64,000 nucleotides of DNA from Chloroflexota bacterium (lineage in GTDB: Bacteria; Chloroflexota; Chloroflexia; Chloroflexales; Herpetosiphonaceae). Of this stretch, positions 1-9,270 are shown in pieces. The stretch's first letter is position 1, and each line of letters opens with the position of its first letter. Under the pieces are notes generated by a model, which did no database searches, was not told the origin of the DNA, and was given only the letters and a program-made list of their open reading frames with translations. The stretch is taken from assembly GCA_020161265.1 (NCBI GenBank), contig JAIUOC010000005.1, positions 372,001 to 436,000 of the forward strand. The letters are read 5' to 3'. Both the position numbers and the translations under genes were made by a program.

Positions 1-686
1 TGCCAATTATCTCAGTGGTTGGCTACACCAACGCTGGCAAATCAACCTTGCTCAATCGTTTGGCTCAAGCCGATGTGCTGGCCGCCGATATGCTGTTTGC
101 CACGCTTGACCCAACCACGCGCAAAGTGGCCTTGCCTGGCGGTCGCGCAGTCTTGATGACTGATACTGTCGGGTTTATTCAACGCTTACCAACTGCCTTA
201 GTCGCAGCTTTCCGCGCAACCTTGGAAGAAATTGCCGAAGCCGATGTGTTGTTGCACGTTTTGGATCTGACCCATGCTAACGTTGAAGAACAATTTAAAA
301 CCGTGATCGATACGCTCAGCGAACTCAAAGTTCAGGATAAACCAATTCTGACCGTGTTCAACAAAATCGACAAGATTGATAGTCCCAGCGATACCGAAAT
401 TGTGCGCATGATCACCGAATTGGGCCTGCCGATCGATCGCTGGGTGGCGATTTCGGCCCAACAAAACATTGGAATTGAGCGCTTACAAACGGCGATTGAA
501 CAGATGTTGATGGAGCGTATGGTTAAATTTGAGGTCATGATTCCCTATCGCGCCAACGAGCTAGTGGCGCTTTGGCATGAACGTGGGATGATCGAAAGCG
601 AGGAATTTGGAGCTGAAGGCACAACCTTACGTGGTGCAGTGCCCCGCCAATTTGCCCATCGCTTCGAGCCATATCGCGTCAAATAA
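1..686 (+). CDS. hflX: GTPase HflX, 3' part (5' end outside window)
   Basis: Ribosome-associated GTPase that splits or rescues stalled ribosomes. The window opens inside the G domain: the P-loop reads VVGYTNAGKSTLLNRL, followed by a switch region with DPTTR and a G3-like DTVGFIQRLP. NKID supplies base recognition near the middle, and the C-terminal domain characteristic of HflX follows. Codons are in frame from base 3, so the GTG at 15 is only an internal valine. The N-terminal HflX domain lies upstream and is not visible. The gene ends in TAA and a strong terminator follows 14 bases later. Confidence 0.93.
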   Translation, partial: PIISVVGYTNAGKSTLLNRLAQADVLAADMLFATLDPTTRKVALPGGRAVLMTDTVGFIQRLPTALVAAFRATLEEIAEADVLLHVLDLTHANVEEQFKTVIDTLSELKVQDKPILTVFNKIDKIDSPSDTEIVRMITELGLPIDRWVAISAQQNIGIERLQTAIEQMLMERMVKFEVMIPYRANELVALWHERGMIESEEFGAEGTTLRGAVPRQFAHRFEPYRVK

Positions 687-700
687 GCCGATTCACATGC

Positions 701-740
701 TGCTGTGTTAGATTAATCGTCGATCTAACACAGCATTTTT
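701..740 (+). terminator. Rho-independent terminator of hflX
   Basis: A perfect 13-bp stem (TGCTGTGTTAGAT with ATCTAACACAGCA) and a 9-nt loop are followed by five T. It lies 14 bases after the hflX stop. Confidence 0.9.
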
Positions 741-881
741 AATAATAATTCGCGACGGTTTGAAACCGCGAAGAACACGAAGGTCACGAAGATTTTTTAG
801 CCACGAATAATCTTCTGATCCCTAGCCCCTGAGACCTGAACCCTGCTTCAACTATGTTCTATGTTCTTTGCTCTATGTTCT
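741..881. repeat. Intergenic repeat mosaic
   Basis: The block holds the GAAGAACAC/GAAGGTCAC 9-nt repeat, a CTAGCCCCTGAGACC segment and a TATGTTCT/CTATGTTC segment. The same families recur near 17.5, 20.5, 22.4, 30.8, 33.0 and 39.3 kb. The last segment runs into the stop codon of the response regulator at 882. Confidence 0.75.
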
Positions 882-1235
882 TTACTCTCCGAGCACATCG
901 CTCACCGCCATCAACAATTGTTCACGGCGAAACGGCTTACGAATATACATCAACACATTGGGCGTGCCTGCCACGATGTAATGCGTCGAGGCCGACATCA
1001 TAATGCGCGGAATCTGGCGTAGGCGAGGGTTGTGCTCAAGGCTGTGGCAAAACTCATGGCCTCGCATATCGGGCAGCAATTCATCAATTAATAACAGGTC
1101 GGGGATGCTTGTTTCAAGCAGCAGCAGCGCTTGGCCGACGCTTGAGGCAATTAAAATTGTATAATCAGCGCCCAAGAAATGGCGAATCAAGGCGCAAACC
1201 GTGGTATCGTCATCAACAGCAAGAATGGTTGGCAT
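882..1235 (-). CDS. Single-domain response regulator (CheY-like receiver)
   Basis: A stand-alone phosphoacceptor domain of 117 residues with no output domain. The acidic pocket is DDD at residues 8-10, the likely phosphorylated aspartate is D51 (LLLIDELLPDMRG), the switch Ser/Thr lies in MMSAS near residue 81, and the conserved lysine is K100 in RKPF. It would act in the cytoplasm with a kinase that is not encoded next to it. GAAGGG lies upstream of the ATG. It is divergent from the following gene across an 80-base gap. The TAA stop lies inside a dispersed AAAGAACATAG repeat. Confidence 0.85.
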   Translation of the reverse strand: MPTILAVDDDTTVCALIRHFLGADYTILIASSVGQALLLLETSIPDLLLIDELLPDMRGHEFCHSLEHNPRLRQIPRIMMSASTHYIVAGTPNVLMYIRKPFRREQLLMAVSDVLGE

Positions 1236-1315
1236 GGAAACCCTTCATAACAATGGTAGTGTGATCGATCAGCTTCAACGATGGGACAACCGCGATCGGT
1301 ACAAAGGATTGGGTA

Positions 1316-2770
1316 ATGCGATGGTTTAGAGTGTTGTTTGTGCTATTGATTGTAGCAGGATTTAGCTTGGCATGGTATCTTTTGCGGCCCCAAAATAGCC
1401 TTGTTTGGCAAACATTCACCCCTACGGTTATCCCGCTGGAACAGGCTGAGTTGGCCAATCCTGGGCGCGGGCTGTATCAATGGCGTGGCCAAACCATGAT
1501 CTGCCCTAGCGAATTGATTTCGAATCGTGAACGCTACGATCGCTGGACATGGGCCGAACTTGAGCCAAGCGAAAATGACTACGATTGGCGAGAAATTCAT
1601 CAATTGCTCGATATGGCTGAGCAGAATGGTCAGCGGGTTTGGCTGGGTTTGGGGGCAAGTGCTGGGCCGAGCAATAATGACCCGTTTTTACCAAATTATT
1701 TGCAACAGCCCGAATTTGGCGCAAGCTTTGAAGGCGATTGGTATCCAAATTACAATCATCCTTTTGTGCAAACCCGCCTCGAAGCTTTGCTAGCAGCCTT
1801 TGTAGCCGAATTTGCGGGCGATCAGCGGATTTTGGGTGTGCAGATGCGCAGTTATGGCCGTTATGGCGAGGGCTATTTGCCATGGAACGCCGATAAAAGC
1901 CATGGAATGTGGGCCAGCGAAAGTACGGCACGCTGGCTGGTTGATGCTTGGCATACCCGTCTTAGCCAGCATTTTCTGATTTCGATTCCGCTGAGCAATA
2001 ATCCAGTATTTTACTACGCCATGACTAAACAACCCTATTGGAGCATTACCCGTGATGCCTTGGGCATGCCTGAACAAATGCGCAATATCGATCAATTAAT
2101 TCAAAGTGATATTAAGGTTGATGACCAAGCAATTGGACCGTTGGTGGCTGAGCGTTGGAAAGTAGCGCCGATTTTTAGCGAGATGATCGGCGAATATGGC
2201 GAGCGCGATTATAGCGGCCAGTTTTTGGCAGCCCAAACCCAAGTCATTTCGTATCATATTTCGTATGTGAGCAACGGCAATTTTGCCCAGCCCTATCGTG
2301 AAAGTCCGTGGGATTTCTGGCGTGATCCAATTAATTGTCCTGCGCAAGCCAGCAATTGGACGAACATTGATATTGAGAATTTTATGCTGGCAGGCAAATT
2401 AGCCGGTTATCGCTATGCGCCAACCACGATCAAACTCGCCATCGATAACCAGCAGCTCCAGATCGAAAGTAGCTGGCACAACGCTGGGGTTGCCCCGATG
2501 TATGAGCGCTGGCCGTTAGTTTGGCAATTACGCGATGCTACTCAGGCTGTGGTTTGGCAAGCCGAATCAAGCCTTGATTTACGCCAACTATTGCCAACCC
2601 AAGCCTACGAGCATCGCCAACAATTTGAACAATTCAATCTGCCAGCGGGCGAATATGAATTGCGACTGGTTGCTCCGGCGATCAATCGCTATGTTCGGCC
2701 TTTGCAATTGGCAATTGAAGGCCAGCTGGATGATGGGGCATATCGGATTGGAATTCTGAGCATTCGTTAA
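1316..2770 (+). CDS. Membrane-anchored or secreted glycosidase-like protein (DUF4832/DUF4874-like)
   Basis: A 484-residue protein with one hydrophobic segment at residues 5-24 (signal peptide or anchor). The following NPGRGLYQW stretch resembles the NPxRGFY start of DUF4874/DUF4832 proteins. A TIM-barrel-like core follows, rich in Trp and Tyr (RYDRWTWAELEP, then WLGLGAS), which recalls family-42-like glycoside hydrolases. The C-terminal 100 residues look like a beta-sandwich. AAAGGA lies 8 bases before the ATG. The substrate is unknown and the fold assignment is by motif resemblance only. It stands alone, 160 bases before miaB, which has its own promoter. Confidence 0.6.
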   Translation: MRWFRVLFVLLIVAGFSLAWYLLRPQNSLVWQTFTPTVIPLEQAELANPGRGLYQWRGQTMICPSELISNRERYDRWTWAELEPSENDYDWREIHQLLDMAEQNGQRVWLGLGASAGPSNNDPFLPNYLQQPEFGASFEGDWYPNYNHPFVQTRLEALLAAFVAEFAGDQRILGVQMRSYGRYGEGYLPWNADKSHGMWASESTARWLVDAWHTRLSQHFLISIPLSNNPVFYYAMTKQPYWSITRDALGMPEQMRNIDQLIQSDIKVDDQAIGPLVAERWKVAPIFSEMIGEYGERDYSGQFLAAQTQVISYHISYVSNGNFAQPYRESPWDFWRDPINCPAQASNWTNIDIENFMLAGKLAGYRYAPTTIKLAIDNQQLQIESSWHNAGVAPMYERWPLVWQLRDATQAVVWQAESSLDLRQLLPTQAYEHRQQFEQFNLPAGEYELRLVAPAINRYVRPLQLAIEGQLDDGAYRIGILSIR

Positions 2771-2860
2771 TATCTAATTCTGTGTCTCGTTGCAAAATCG
2801 TGGCACAATACAAACACGTCAATAGTTGGCGCGATTGGCTTGATTTCACGCTTGCGACGG

Positions 2861-2889
2861 TTGCGATGGCCTGCTTGATAGGCTATAAT
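2861..2889 (+). promoter_or_regulatory. Sigma-70-type promoter of miaB
   Basis: TTGCGA at 2861-2866 and a perfect TATAAT at 2884-2889 are separated by 17 bases. They lie about 40 bases before the miaB ATG. A second TTGCGA at 2852 is probably coincidental. Confidence 0.65.
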
Positions 2890-2930
2890 GCTGCGACTTT
2901 TGCTATTAACGACATAAAGGCTATAGGGTT

Positions 2931-4247
2931 ATGGAACGAAATCGCTATTTTGTATGGACAGTTGGCTGCCAAATGAACGTCTCTGATTCAGAGCGACTTG
3001 AATCGGCGCTGCAAGGAGTAGGCTATACTCCTGCTGAGCAAGCTGAAGATGCCGATTTTATTGTATTAAATTCATGCTCAGTGCGGGCCAATGCCGAAGA
3101 AAAGATTATCGGCAAAATCACCGATATTCAACGCATCAAGCGCGAGCGGCCTGATACCAAAATTGTGTTATGGGGCTGTATGGTCGGCCCAAATAATCAA
3201 TCAATCTTCAAGAAAAAATTGCCAATGGTTGACCATTTTGTCTCGCCATCGGCAGTTGATGAGGTTTTGGCTTTAGCGCCTAACCCAATTTACCAGCTTG
3301 ATGAACCAGCTTTGCCGGTGGCCGATTGGGAAGTGCCGCCTGTCAATGTGCATGTGCCAATTAATTATGGCTGCAATATGTCGTGTGCTTATTGTGTGAT
3401 TCCGTTGCGCCGTGGGAAAGAGCGTTCGCGTCCAATGGAAGAAATCGCTGAAGAAGTGCGGCGAATTTGTGCCCGTGGAGCCAAAGAAATTACCTTGCTG
3501 GGCCAAATTGTCGATTCATATGGCCATGATTTGCCAGGGCGGCCTGACCTTGCTGATTTGCTGGAATATTTGCATGAAACTCCAGGTTTAGTGCGCTTAC
3601 GCTTTTTGACCTCGCACCCAGCCTTTATGAGCGAAAAATTGTTGCATACGATTGCCCGCTTGCCTAAAGTTATGCCTGATATTAACTTGCCAATTCAAGC
3701 AGGCGATGATCAATTGCTCAAGGTGATGAAGCGTGGCTATACCGTGGCCAAATATACCAAATTGATCGAACGGATTCGTGAGATTATCCCCAACGTGTCA
3801 TTATCAACTGATATCATTGTTGGGCATCCAGGTGAAACTCGCGAGATGTTTGAGCGCACCTTGGAGATGGTTGGCAATATTCGGTTTGATAAAGTGCATA
3901 TTGCTGCCTACTCCTCGCGCCCTGGCACCAAAGCCGCCGATATGGAGCTTGACCCAGCCTTGGCAGTTGAACATGGCGAAAAGCAATATCGGCGAATTGC
4001 GCTTGAGCGCCTGCAAGAACAAATTGCCACTGAGCGCAACGAAGAATGCTTGGGGCATGAGGTTGAAGTTTTGGTTGAGGAATTCACCAAAGGCAAATGG
4101 CGTGGCCGCGATCGCAATAATAAATTGGTCTTTTTCGAGGCCGAAGGCGATTGGTATGGCAAAGTGGTCAATATTCACGTCACAGAAACTCGCCCATGGT
4201 GGTTGGGTGGCGACCTGATCGGTGAAACGCTAGCAATAGGTGCATAA
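2931..4247 (+). CDS. miaB: tRNA-2-methylthio-N6-dimethylallyladenosine synthase MiaB
   Basis: Radical-SAM methylthiotransferase that converts i6A37 to ms2i6A37 in tRNAs reading UNN codons. The three N-terminal UPF0004 cysteines are C13, C49 and C83. The radical-SAM motif CNMSCAYC places C148, C152 and C155 on the second 4Fe-4S cluster. A TRAM domain occupies the last 65 or so residues. The 438-residue length fits the family. The usual LGQNVNxYG motif reads LGQIVDSYG here, a mild variant. Its TAA stop directly abuts the ATG of the next gene, so the two are probably cotranscribed. Confidence 0.93.
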   Translation: MERNRYFVWTVGCQMNVSDSERLESALQGVGYTPAEQAEDADFIVLNSCSVRANAEEKIIGKITDIQRIKRERPDTKIVLWGCMVGPNNQSIFKKKLPMVDHFVSPSAVDEVLALAPNPIYQLDEPALPVADWEVPPVNVHVPINYGCNMSCAYCVIPLRRGKERSRPMEEIAEEVRRICARGAKEITLLGQIVDSYGHDLPGRPDLADLLEYLHETPGLVRLRFLTSHPAFMSEKLLHTIARLPKVMPDINLPIQAGDDQLLKVMKRGYTVAKYTKLIERIREIIPNVSLSTDIIVGHPGETREMFERTLEMVGNIRFDKVHIAAYSSRPGTKAADMELDPALAVEHGEKQYRRIALERLQEQIATERNEECLGHEVEVLVEEFTKGKWRGRDRNNKLVFFEAEGDWYGKVVNIHVTETRPWWLGGDLIGETLAIGA

Positions 4248-5186
4248 ATGAGTTATGGCAATGATGATCCCCAACGTGAACGCAACGATGCCGTTTTGAA
4301 GGCGCTTGGTGGCGTGCCGCAACCGCCCGTTGCTCCGCCCATGCAGCCGCAGCAACCCATGGCCCAACCTGGTTGGTATCCAGCAGATTATGGCTATCAG
4401 GTGCCATCAACTGGTGCGGCGGTTCCTGGCTCAGAGGAAGGCAACAGTCGCACGCCAATGGCCTACTGGGTATTGCCTGATTTAATTTTTGGTTTTTTGC
4501 TGGCAGTACTGTTGCAAGTGATCATCATGGTGGTTTACATGCTGGCCAATGGATTAAGCGATTTGGAGCAAATCCAAGGCTTATTGAATGACCCAACCTT
4601 TATTTTGCTCAACGCCCCAACTTTAGGTTTAGGGTTTACTTTAGCCAGCATCTTGCGGGTCAATATCTTGCGCAAGTTGCCCCTAGCTTGGTTTGGCCTG
4701 AATCGCCAAAAACTGGGGGTTGCTTTGGGTTTTGGCTTTATTGCAGGCATTAGTTTCTTAGTGACCAACTTTATTTCAGGTGCGATTAGCAAAGCTTTAG
4801 ACAGCAGCCCCGATCAGCAAGCACAGTTGATCGGCCCTTTTAAAGAGGCTAGTAATCTACAAATTGGCATATTTGGCTTGTTTGTGGTAATTATTGGGCC
4901 ATTTTTAGAGGAAGTCTTTTTTCGCGGCTACGCTTTTCGGGCGATCCGCCAAAAACTAGGGGTTACCTGGGGGGTTGTGCTCAGTGGCATTCTGTTTGCT
5001 CTGCCGCATGCCTTTGGGGTTACAACTGGTTATATTGCCCTGTTGATTCCGATTTTTCTTGGTGGGGCGATTTTGGCCTTGGTTTACCACTACACCAACA
5101 ATCTATGGAGCGCGGTTTTAGCGCACTCGATCAATAACTTTATTGGATTTATCGGCCTGATTGTGGCCTTGAAGTTCGACGTATAG
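4248..5186 (+). CDS. CPBP-family intramembrane metalloprotease
   Basis: Membrane protease of the CAAX/Abi (CPBP) family, 312 residues. A Pro/Gln-rich cytoplasmic N-terminus of about 70 residues precedes some eight hydrophobic segments. The catalytic motif EEVFFRG places E221, E222 and R226. The second motif histidine is H254 (ALPHAFG) and the third motif is AHSINN (H293, N297). Substrates are unknown; relatives cleave prenylated or hydrophobic peptides or act in bacteriocin immunity. It starts immediately after the miaB stop, which points to translational coupling. Confidence 0.88.
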   Translation: MSYGNDDPQRERNDAVLKALGGVPQPPVAPPMQPQQPMAQPGWYPADYGYQVPSTGAAVPGSEEGNSRTPMAYWVLPDLIFGFLLAVLLQVIIMVVYMLANGLSDLEQIQGLLNDPTFILLNAPTLGLGFTLASILRVNILRKLPLAWFGLNRQKLGVALGFGFIAGISFLVTNFISGAISKALDSSPDQQAQLIGPFKEASNLQIGIFGLFVVIIGPFLEEVFFRGYAFRAIRQKLGVTWGVVLSGILFALPHAFGVTTGYIALLIPIFLGGAILALVYHYTNNLWSAVLAHSINNFIGFIGLIVALKFDV

Positions 5187-5269
5187 TAAATCGATGTTTT
5201 TAGGATTAGTTTGAGCGGATGCGGTGTGAGCTGCGTCCGTTCTGTGTGATTAAAGCCTGGAGGAACCCA

Positions 5270-6097
5270 GTGTCCAAGCAAGATGATAAGATGCGTATTC
5301 GTAATCGCCTGATCGATCAAGCGATTAGCGAAGCTGCTAACAATCAGTGGGAATCGGCGATTGAACTGAACCGCAAAGCAATCGAAATGGCCGAAGATCC
5401 TGAAACCTATAATCGTTTAGGCAAGGCTTTGCAGGAAGTAAATCGTTATGCTGAAGCGCTTGAAACCTATCAAAAGACGTTAAAACTTGCCCCAAGCAAT
5501 ATTATTGCCCGTCGCAATATCGATAAGCTGACTCCATTATTGAGCAGCGAAGGCAAAACCAACCAACGCAGTCGCGAATTGGTCGATTTGCGCTTGTTTG
5601 TCAGCGAAACTGGCAAAACTGGCATTACCACACTGACCAATCTCGCCAATCCCGGTTTGGTAAGCCAATTGGGTAGTGGCGAGATCGTTGAGCTGCGCCA
5701 CGAAGGCCGCTTGTTGAATGCCTACACCAGCGATGGGATTTTAATTGGGCGGATTGAGCCAAAACTGGCCCAACGCTTAGCTGAATTGATCGATGGTGGC
5801 AACAAATATGCCGCAGCGATCGCCCATATCGAAAACGGCCAAGTGCGGATCGTGATTCGTGAAACCTTCCAACACCCATCACAACGCACCAAAATCTCCT
5901 TCCCTGGCAAACTTAGCGGCGATATGGGAGCTTTCCGCCCGTATGTTCGCGATTATTCGTTGCGCTACGATTTCGATGGCGATGACGATGATGAAGTTGA
6001 CGAAATGGGTGAGGAAGAAGAAGAAGATCTTGACGAAATGAGCCTCGATGATGTCGATAGCGACGATGGCGACGATGACGATGAACTAGGCAGTTAG
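5270..6097 (+). CDS. TPR protein with acidic C-terminal tail
   Basis: Unknown function, 275 residues. The GTG at 5270 is chosen because GGAGG lies 6 bases upstream; extending to 5219 adds residues with no ribosome-binding site. Two tetratricopeptide repeats cover roughly residues 15-85. A compact beta-rich domain follows (about 95-215), containing SGEIVELRHEGRLLNAY and reminiscent of small nucleic-acid-binding beta barrels, although that is a guess. The last 45 residues are almost all Asp/Glu. An acidic tail of this kind often masks a basic surface or acts as a chaperone. A short hairpin around 5217-5239 precedes the gene. Confidence 0.7.
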   Translation: MSKQDDKMRIRNRLIDQAISEAANNQWESAIELNRKAIEMAEDPETYNRLGKALQEVNRYAEALETYQKTLKLAPSNIIARRNIDKLTPLLSSEGKTNQRSRELVDLRLFVSETGKTGITTLTNLANPGLVSQLGSGEIVELRHEGRLLNAYTSDGILIGRIEPKLAQRLAELIDGGNKYAAAIAHIENGQVRIVIRETFQHPSQRTKISFPGKLSGDMGAFRPYVRDYSLRYDFDGDDDDEVDEMGEEEEEDLDEMSLDDVDSDDGDDDDELGS

Positions 6098-6188
6098 GTT
6101 ATTACCCTCACCCCTAGCCCTCTCTCCCGCATGCGAGACGAGGGGGAACCATCTATCGTAGAATCTCATAAACTTTTATCGTTGCTGT

Positions 6189-6217
6189 AGCCCTTCATAG
6201 ATGAAGGGCTTTTTTTT
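6189..6217 (+). terminator. Rho-independent terminator
   Basis: AGCCCTTCAT and ATGAAGGGCT form a 10-bp stem with a 2-nt loop, followed by eight T. It serves the TPR gene. Confidence 0.88.
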
Positions 6218-6365
6218 GTTATACAATCGAATTATAGATATTCAGCGGCCTGAAGATCGATGCTGCTATCGCTCTAATTGCTGAGTGCCATTCGCCCTGA
6301 TTAACCCTGTGGTTTGGTTAGTTCTTGGCTATAGTTGCGCTATATCTCTAGCTAAGGAATACCCA

Positions 6366-7373
6366 ATGAATATAAAACCACAAAAACGCTCGCTGTTACG
6401 ACGGATTGGGCGCTGGCTCGGTTGGATTGGCCTGTTGATTGTTGGCTTACTGATCGGCGGCTGGGCGTTTCAGCGCTGGGCGAGCCAGCGTGATCGCCAA
6501 CGATTTTTGCCAGCCGAGCAGCAAATTATGCTCAATGGCCATGCGATACGGCTGATTTGTATGGGCAGCGGCAGCCCAACAATCGTGCTCGAAGCTGGCT
6601 TAGGCGATGGTGCTGATGTTTGGGGCTTAGTCCAACCAGCCTTAGCCGAGCAATACCGAGTGTGTGCCTATGATCGGGTTGGCATGGGCTGGAGCGAAGC
6701 AGTAGCCGACAAGGCTGATCGGGCTTCGATTGCCCAAACCTTGCATGAACTGTTGAGCCAAGCCAACGTATCAGCGCCATATGTATTGGTTGGCCATTCT
6801 GCTGGTGGTTTGTATGTGCGCGAATATGCCCAGCGCTACCCTGAGCAAGTGGCTGGTTTGGTGCTGGTCGATTCATCACATGAACAACAACGCCAACGTC
6901 AGCCACAGCTTGCTGAAGATCCATTTGCAATCATGCGTCAGTCGATGCAAGCCTGTGATGTGCTGGCTCCATTTGGAATTATTCGGCTGACCAAGCTGTT
7001 TGAGCAATCGCAATCGACCTATGCCAAACTTTCGCAACCAGCCCAAGCCTCGATTACGGCTAGCCAATATCAAACGAGCACCTGTAGCGCGATGGATGAG
7101 GCCTTGGCAGCAATCACCCAAGATCTGAATCAAGCTCAAGCTCCGCAATCGCTGAACGATCTCCCGTTGGTGGTATTAACTCGTGGGATTGCTGATAGCA
7201 CCATGCCAGTGGAATTTGAACAGACGTGGGATAGCTTGCAGCAAGAATTAGCCCAGCTTTCGAGCAACAGCCAACATCAGATAGCTGAAACTAGTGGTCA
7301 TTACATTCATCTCGACCAACCAGAGTTGGTCATTGCGGCAGTTGAATGGGTGATCAGCCAACAAGCTAAATAG
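6366..7373 (+). CDS. Alpha/beta hydrolase, membrane-anchored
   Basis: Serine hydrolase of the alpha/beta fold, 335 residues from the ATG at 6366. That start is preferred because AAGGAAT lies just upstream and the N-terminus then reads as a basic stretch plus a membrane anchor at residues 17-34. The nucleophile elbow is GHSAGG (S145). DRVGMGWS is the usual post-strand-4 motif. The catalytic His is in SGHYIHLDQPE near the C-terminus. The active domain probably faces outward. The substrate cannot be told; it could be an esterase, lipase or haloperoxidase-like enzyme. Confidence 0.85.
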   Translation: MNIKPQKRSLLRRIGRWLGWIGLLIVGLLIGGWAFQRWASQRDRQRFLPAEQQIMLNGHAIRLICMGSGSPTIVLEAGLGDGADVWGLVQPALAEQYRVCAYDRVGMGWSEAVADKADRASIAQTLHELLSQANVSAPYVLVGHSAGGLYVREYAQRYPEQVAGLVLVDSSHEQQRQRQPQLAEDPFAIMRQSMQACDVLAPFGIIRLTKLFEQSQSTYAKLSQPAQASITASQYQTSTCSAMDEALAAITQDLNQAQAPQSLNDLPLVVLTRGIADSTMPVEFEQTWDSLQQELAQLSSNSQHQIAETSGHYIHLDQPELVIAAVEWVISQQAK

Positions 7374-7443
7374 CTAGCGGCGTAGGACAGCGCTCGGTGA
7401 GTGTGTTATGATGCAGCGCAGAATGGCCACCACAGGAGGCGCT

Positions 7444-8271
7444 ATGCACACAATTGGCGTTTTGTATAATCCGCTTGCGCCTGCAACAGCCCAAGCAGGG
7501 GAACGAATTGCGGCTTGGTTGGGCGAACGAGGGTTAAGTGTGTGGCTAGGCACATCACAAAGTGCCCGTGATGAGCCAGATCTGGTCGCGCCATGCCAAT
7601 TAATGTTGGCGCTTGGTGGCGATGGTACGGTACTCCGTGCCGCCCGCATTGGCATCACCCACAATATGCCGATTTTGGGTGTGGCGATGGGCCACTTGAG
7701 TTTTATGGCCGAAGTTACCGAAGAATCGGTCTATGAAGGCTTAGAGGTGTTGCTCAACGGCGGTGGTTGGTACGATCAGCGCACGTTGGTACGAGCACGA
7801 GTTTTACGCCAAGGCCAAGAGATTTTTAATGATCTGGCTTTGAACGAGGTGTTGCTGTCGCGGCGTGATGTGGCGCGAGTAGTCCATGTATCGGTTGCTA
7901 TTGATGATATGCCATTGACGAGCTATCGCGCTGATGGAGTTTTGGTTTCGACCGCAACTGGTTCAACTGCTTATGCTTTGGCCGCTGGTGGCCCGGTGCT
8001 CGACCCACGCTCCGATTCGTTGTTGTTGGTGACGGTGGCTGGCCACTTAACCAGTTTGCCAGCCCTCGTGCTCCCGCCAGATACCAAAATTAGCTGGACG
8101 CTGGCCCGCCATCATCCCACAATTATTAGCCTTGATGGGCAGTGGTCGTTTCCAATTGAGCCTGATGATCTGATTGAGGTTACGCGGGCTAAAGAGATTT
8201 GCCGTTTTGCCCATGTTTATCCTCAAGCCCATTTTTATCAATCGCTCACTCAGCGTTTGCGTCGGCAATAA
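7444..8271 (+). CDS. nadK: NAD kinase
   Basis: ATP-dependent NAD kinase that makes NADP, 275 residues. The family signature GGDGTVLRAAR is at residues 58-68, with catalytic D60. The NE motif (ALNEVLLSR) and the glycine-rich TATGSTAYALAAGGP follow in order. The ATG at 7444 has AGGAGG four bases upstream; an in-frame ATG at 7408 lacks one. The last 26 bases overlap the convergent minus-strand gene ending at 8246. Confidence 0.93.
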   Translation: MHTIGVLYNPLAPATAQAGERIAAWLGERGLSVWLGTSQSARDEPDLVAPCQLMLALGGDGTVLRAARIGITHNMPILGVAMGHLSFMAEVTEESVYEGLEVLLNGGGWYDQRTLVRARVLRQGQEIFNDLALNEVLLSRRDVARVVHVSVAIDDMPLTSYRADGVLVSTATGSTAYALAAGGPVLDPRSDSLLLVTVAGHLTSLPALVLPPDTKISWTLARHHPTIISLDGQWSFPIEPDDLIEVTRAKEICRFAHVYPQAHFYQSLTQRLRRQ

Positions 8272-9007
8272 TCTGCTCGCTGGCGAGCCATGTTTGGTAG
8301 CGCTGCAACAGGAGGCCGCTGGTTTGGCGATAATCAGCCCAGCGCGATTCAAGCGGATTGAAGGCATGCTCCAGGGCTTGCCACAAATTATCGGGTAAGG
8401 CCGAGGTTGGTTGGATGCGCAACGTGCCGGCAACCGCCTCGACCACTTTAATACAACGCCGCGCCGGATGCTGTAGCAATACCTCGGATAAACGCCAACC
8501 GCGCAGGCCACTGAGCAAGGTCAAGGCAGTATACATCCCACTCGAACGCCCCATCGCATCTAACAACGAACTGGCGGCTGGCTCGCTATTTTGGCGTTGC
8601 CAGCTATAACGCCATGCTAAGCCATCGAGCGTATGGCCAATCGCCAAACTGACCAGCATCAAATCGCTGCTGCTGAAGGCTGGCAGGCGTGGCAAATTGC
8701 CGACGAAATCGCCTAAGGCCTGACCAAGCGGCGAGGTAGCGGCTGAACGCTGTTCGGCGACCGCCCGTAAGCCACGCCAATAACGCTGGGCTTGCTCAAT
8801 ATTCAAATCAAGGTAGGTTAATGTGTGATGTTCTAGCATCAAAAGCCATGTGAACCAGCGCCCAATCACCGCCGCCTCGCTCAAATCGCGAAATGGCGCT
8901 AAATGATGTAACAGTTGGGTGGCACGGGTCACATGGTGCAAATCGGCATGGGTATAACTGCCCATCCATGTTAGCAACATTGGGTCGGGCAAGGCATTTT
9001 CATCCAT
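8246..9007 (-). CDS. Hypothetical all-alpha protein
   Basis: A 253-residue protein I do not recognise. It is rich in Leu, Ala, Trp and His, predicted helical throughout, with no signal peptide and no clear catalytic motif. GGAGC lies 7 bases before the ATG (start 9007). Its 3' end overlaps the nadK 3' end by 26 bases, so the two converge without room for a terminator. Confidence 0.65.
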   Translation of the reverse strand: MDENALPDPMLLTWMGSYTHADLHHVTRATQLLHHLAPFRDLSEAAVIGRWFTWLLMLEHHTLTYLDLNIEQAQRYWRGLRAVAEQRSAATSPLGQALGDFVGNLPRLPAFSSSDLMLVSLAIGHTLDGLAWRYSWQRQNSEPAASSLLDAMGRSSGMYTALTLLSGLRGWRLSEVLLQHPARRCIKVVEAVAGTLRIQPTSALPDNLWQALEHAFNPLESRWADYRQTSGLLLQRYQTWLASEQIIADANAE

Positions 9008-9084
9008 AATAGTGCTCCAATTTTAGGCTAGACTTTACTATTCAACTTGCTACATTTAATGGATTGTAATCACCACTTCTCCGC

Positions 9085-9125
9085 CCTGCCTTCGTGGACT
9101 TCGTGCTCTTCGCGGTTTCAGATTC
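9085..9125. repeat. Single CTTCGTG-type repeat
   Basis: A CTTCGTGGA/CTTCGTGCT/CTTCGCGGT run, the complementary orientation of the GAAGNNCAC family. The rest of the 263-base gap (9008-9270) shows only a possible TATACT at about 9238 ahead of the next gene. Confidence 0.65.
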
Positions 9126-9270
9126 ACACGACGATAATTGCTAGGCAATGCTGGTTTCTTGGCATTTAAACAGCATCCTTTCTCTATTCAGCGCAAAAAG
9201 TTAGTATTCCATTAATCTCCTCGCACCACGACCTGCTATATACTACTGGTAGATTAGTTAAGGAGCCGCT

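Noticed and set aside
2782..2976. ORF ahead of miaB
   Set aside because: It overlaps the miaB promoter and start, has no ribosome site and no family resemblance.
8047..8511. Antisense ORF across the nadK 3' end
   Set aside because: It overlaps two supported genes, has odd composition and no start signal.
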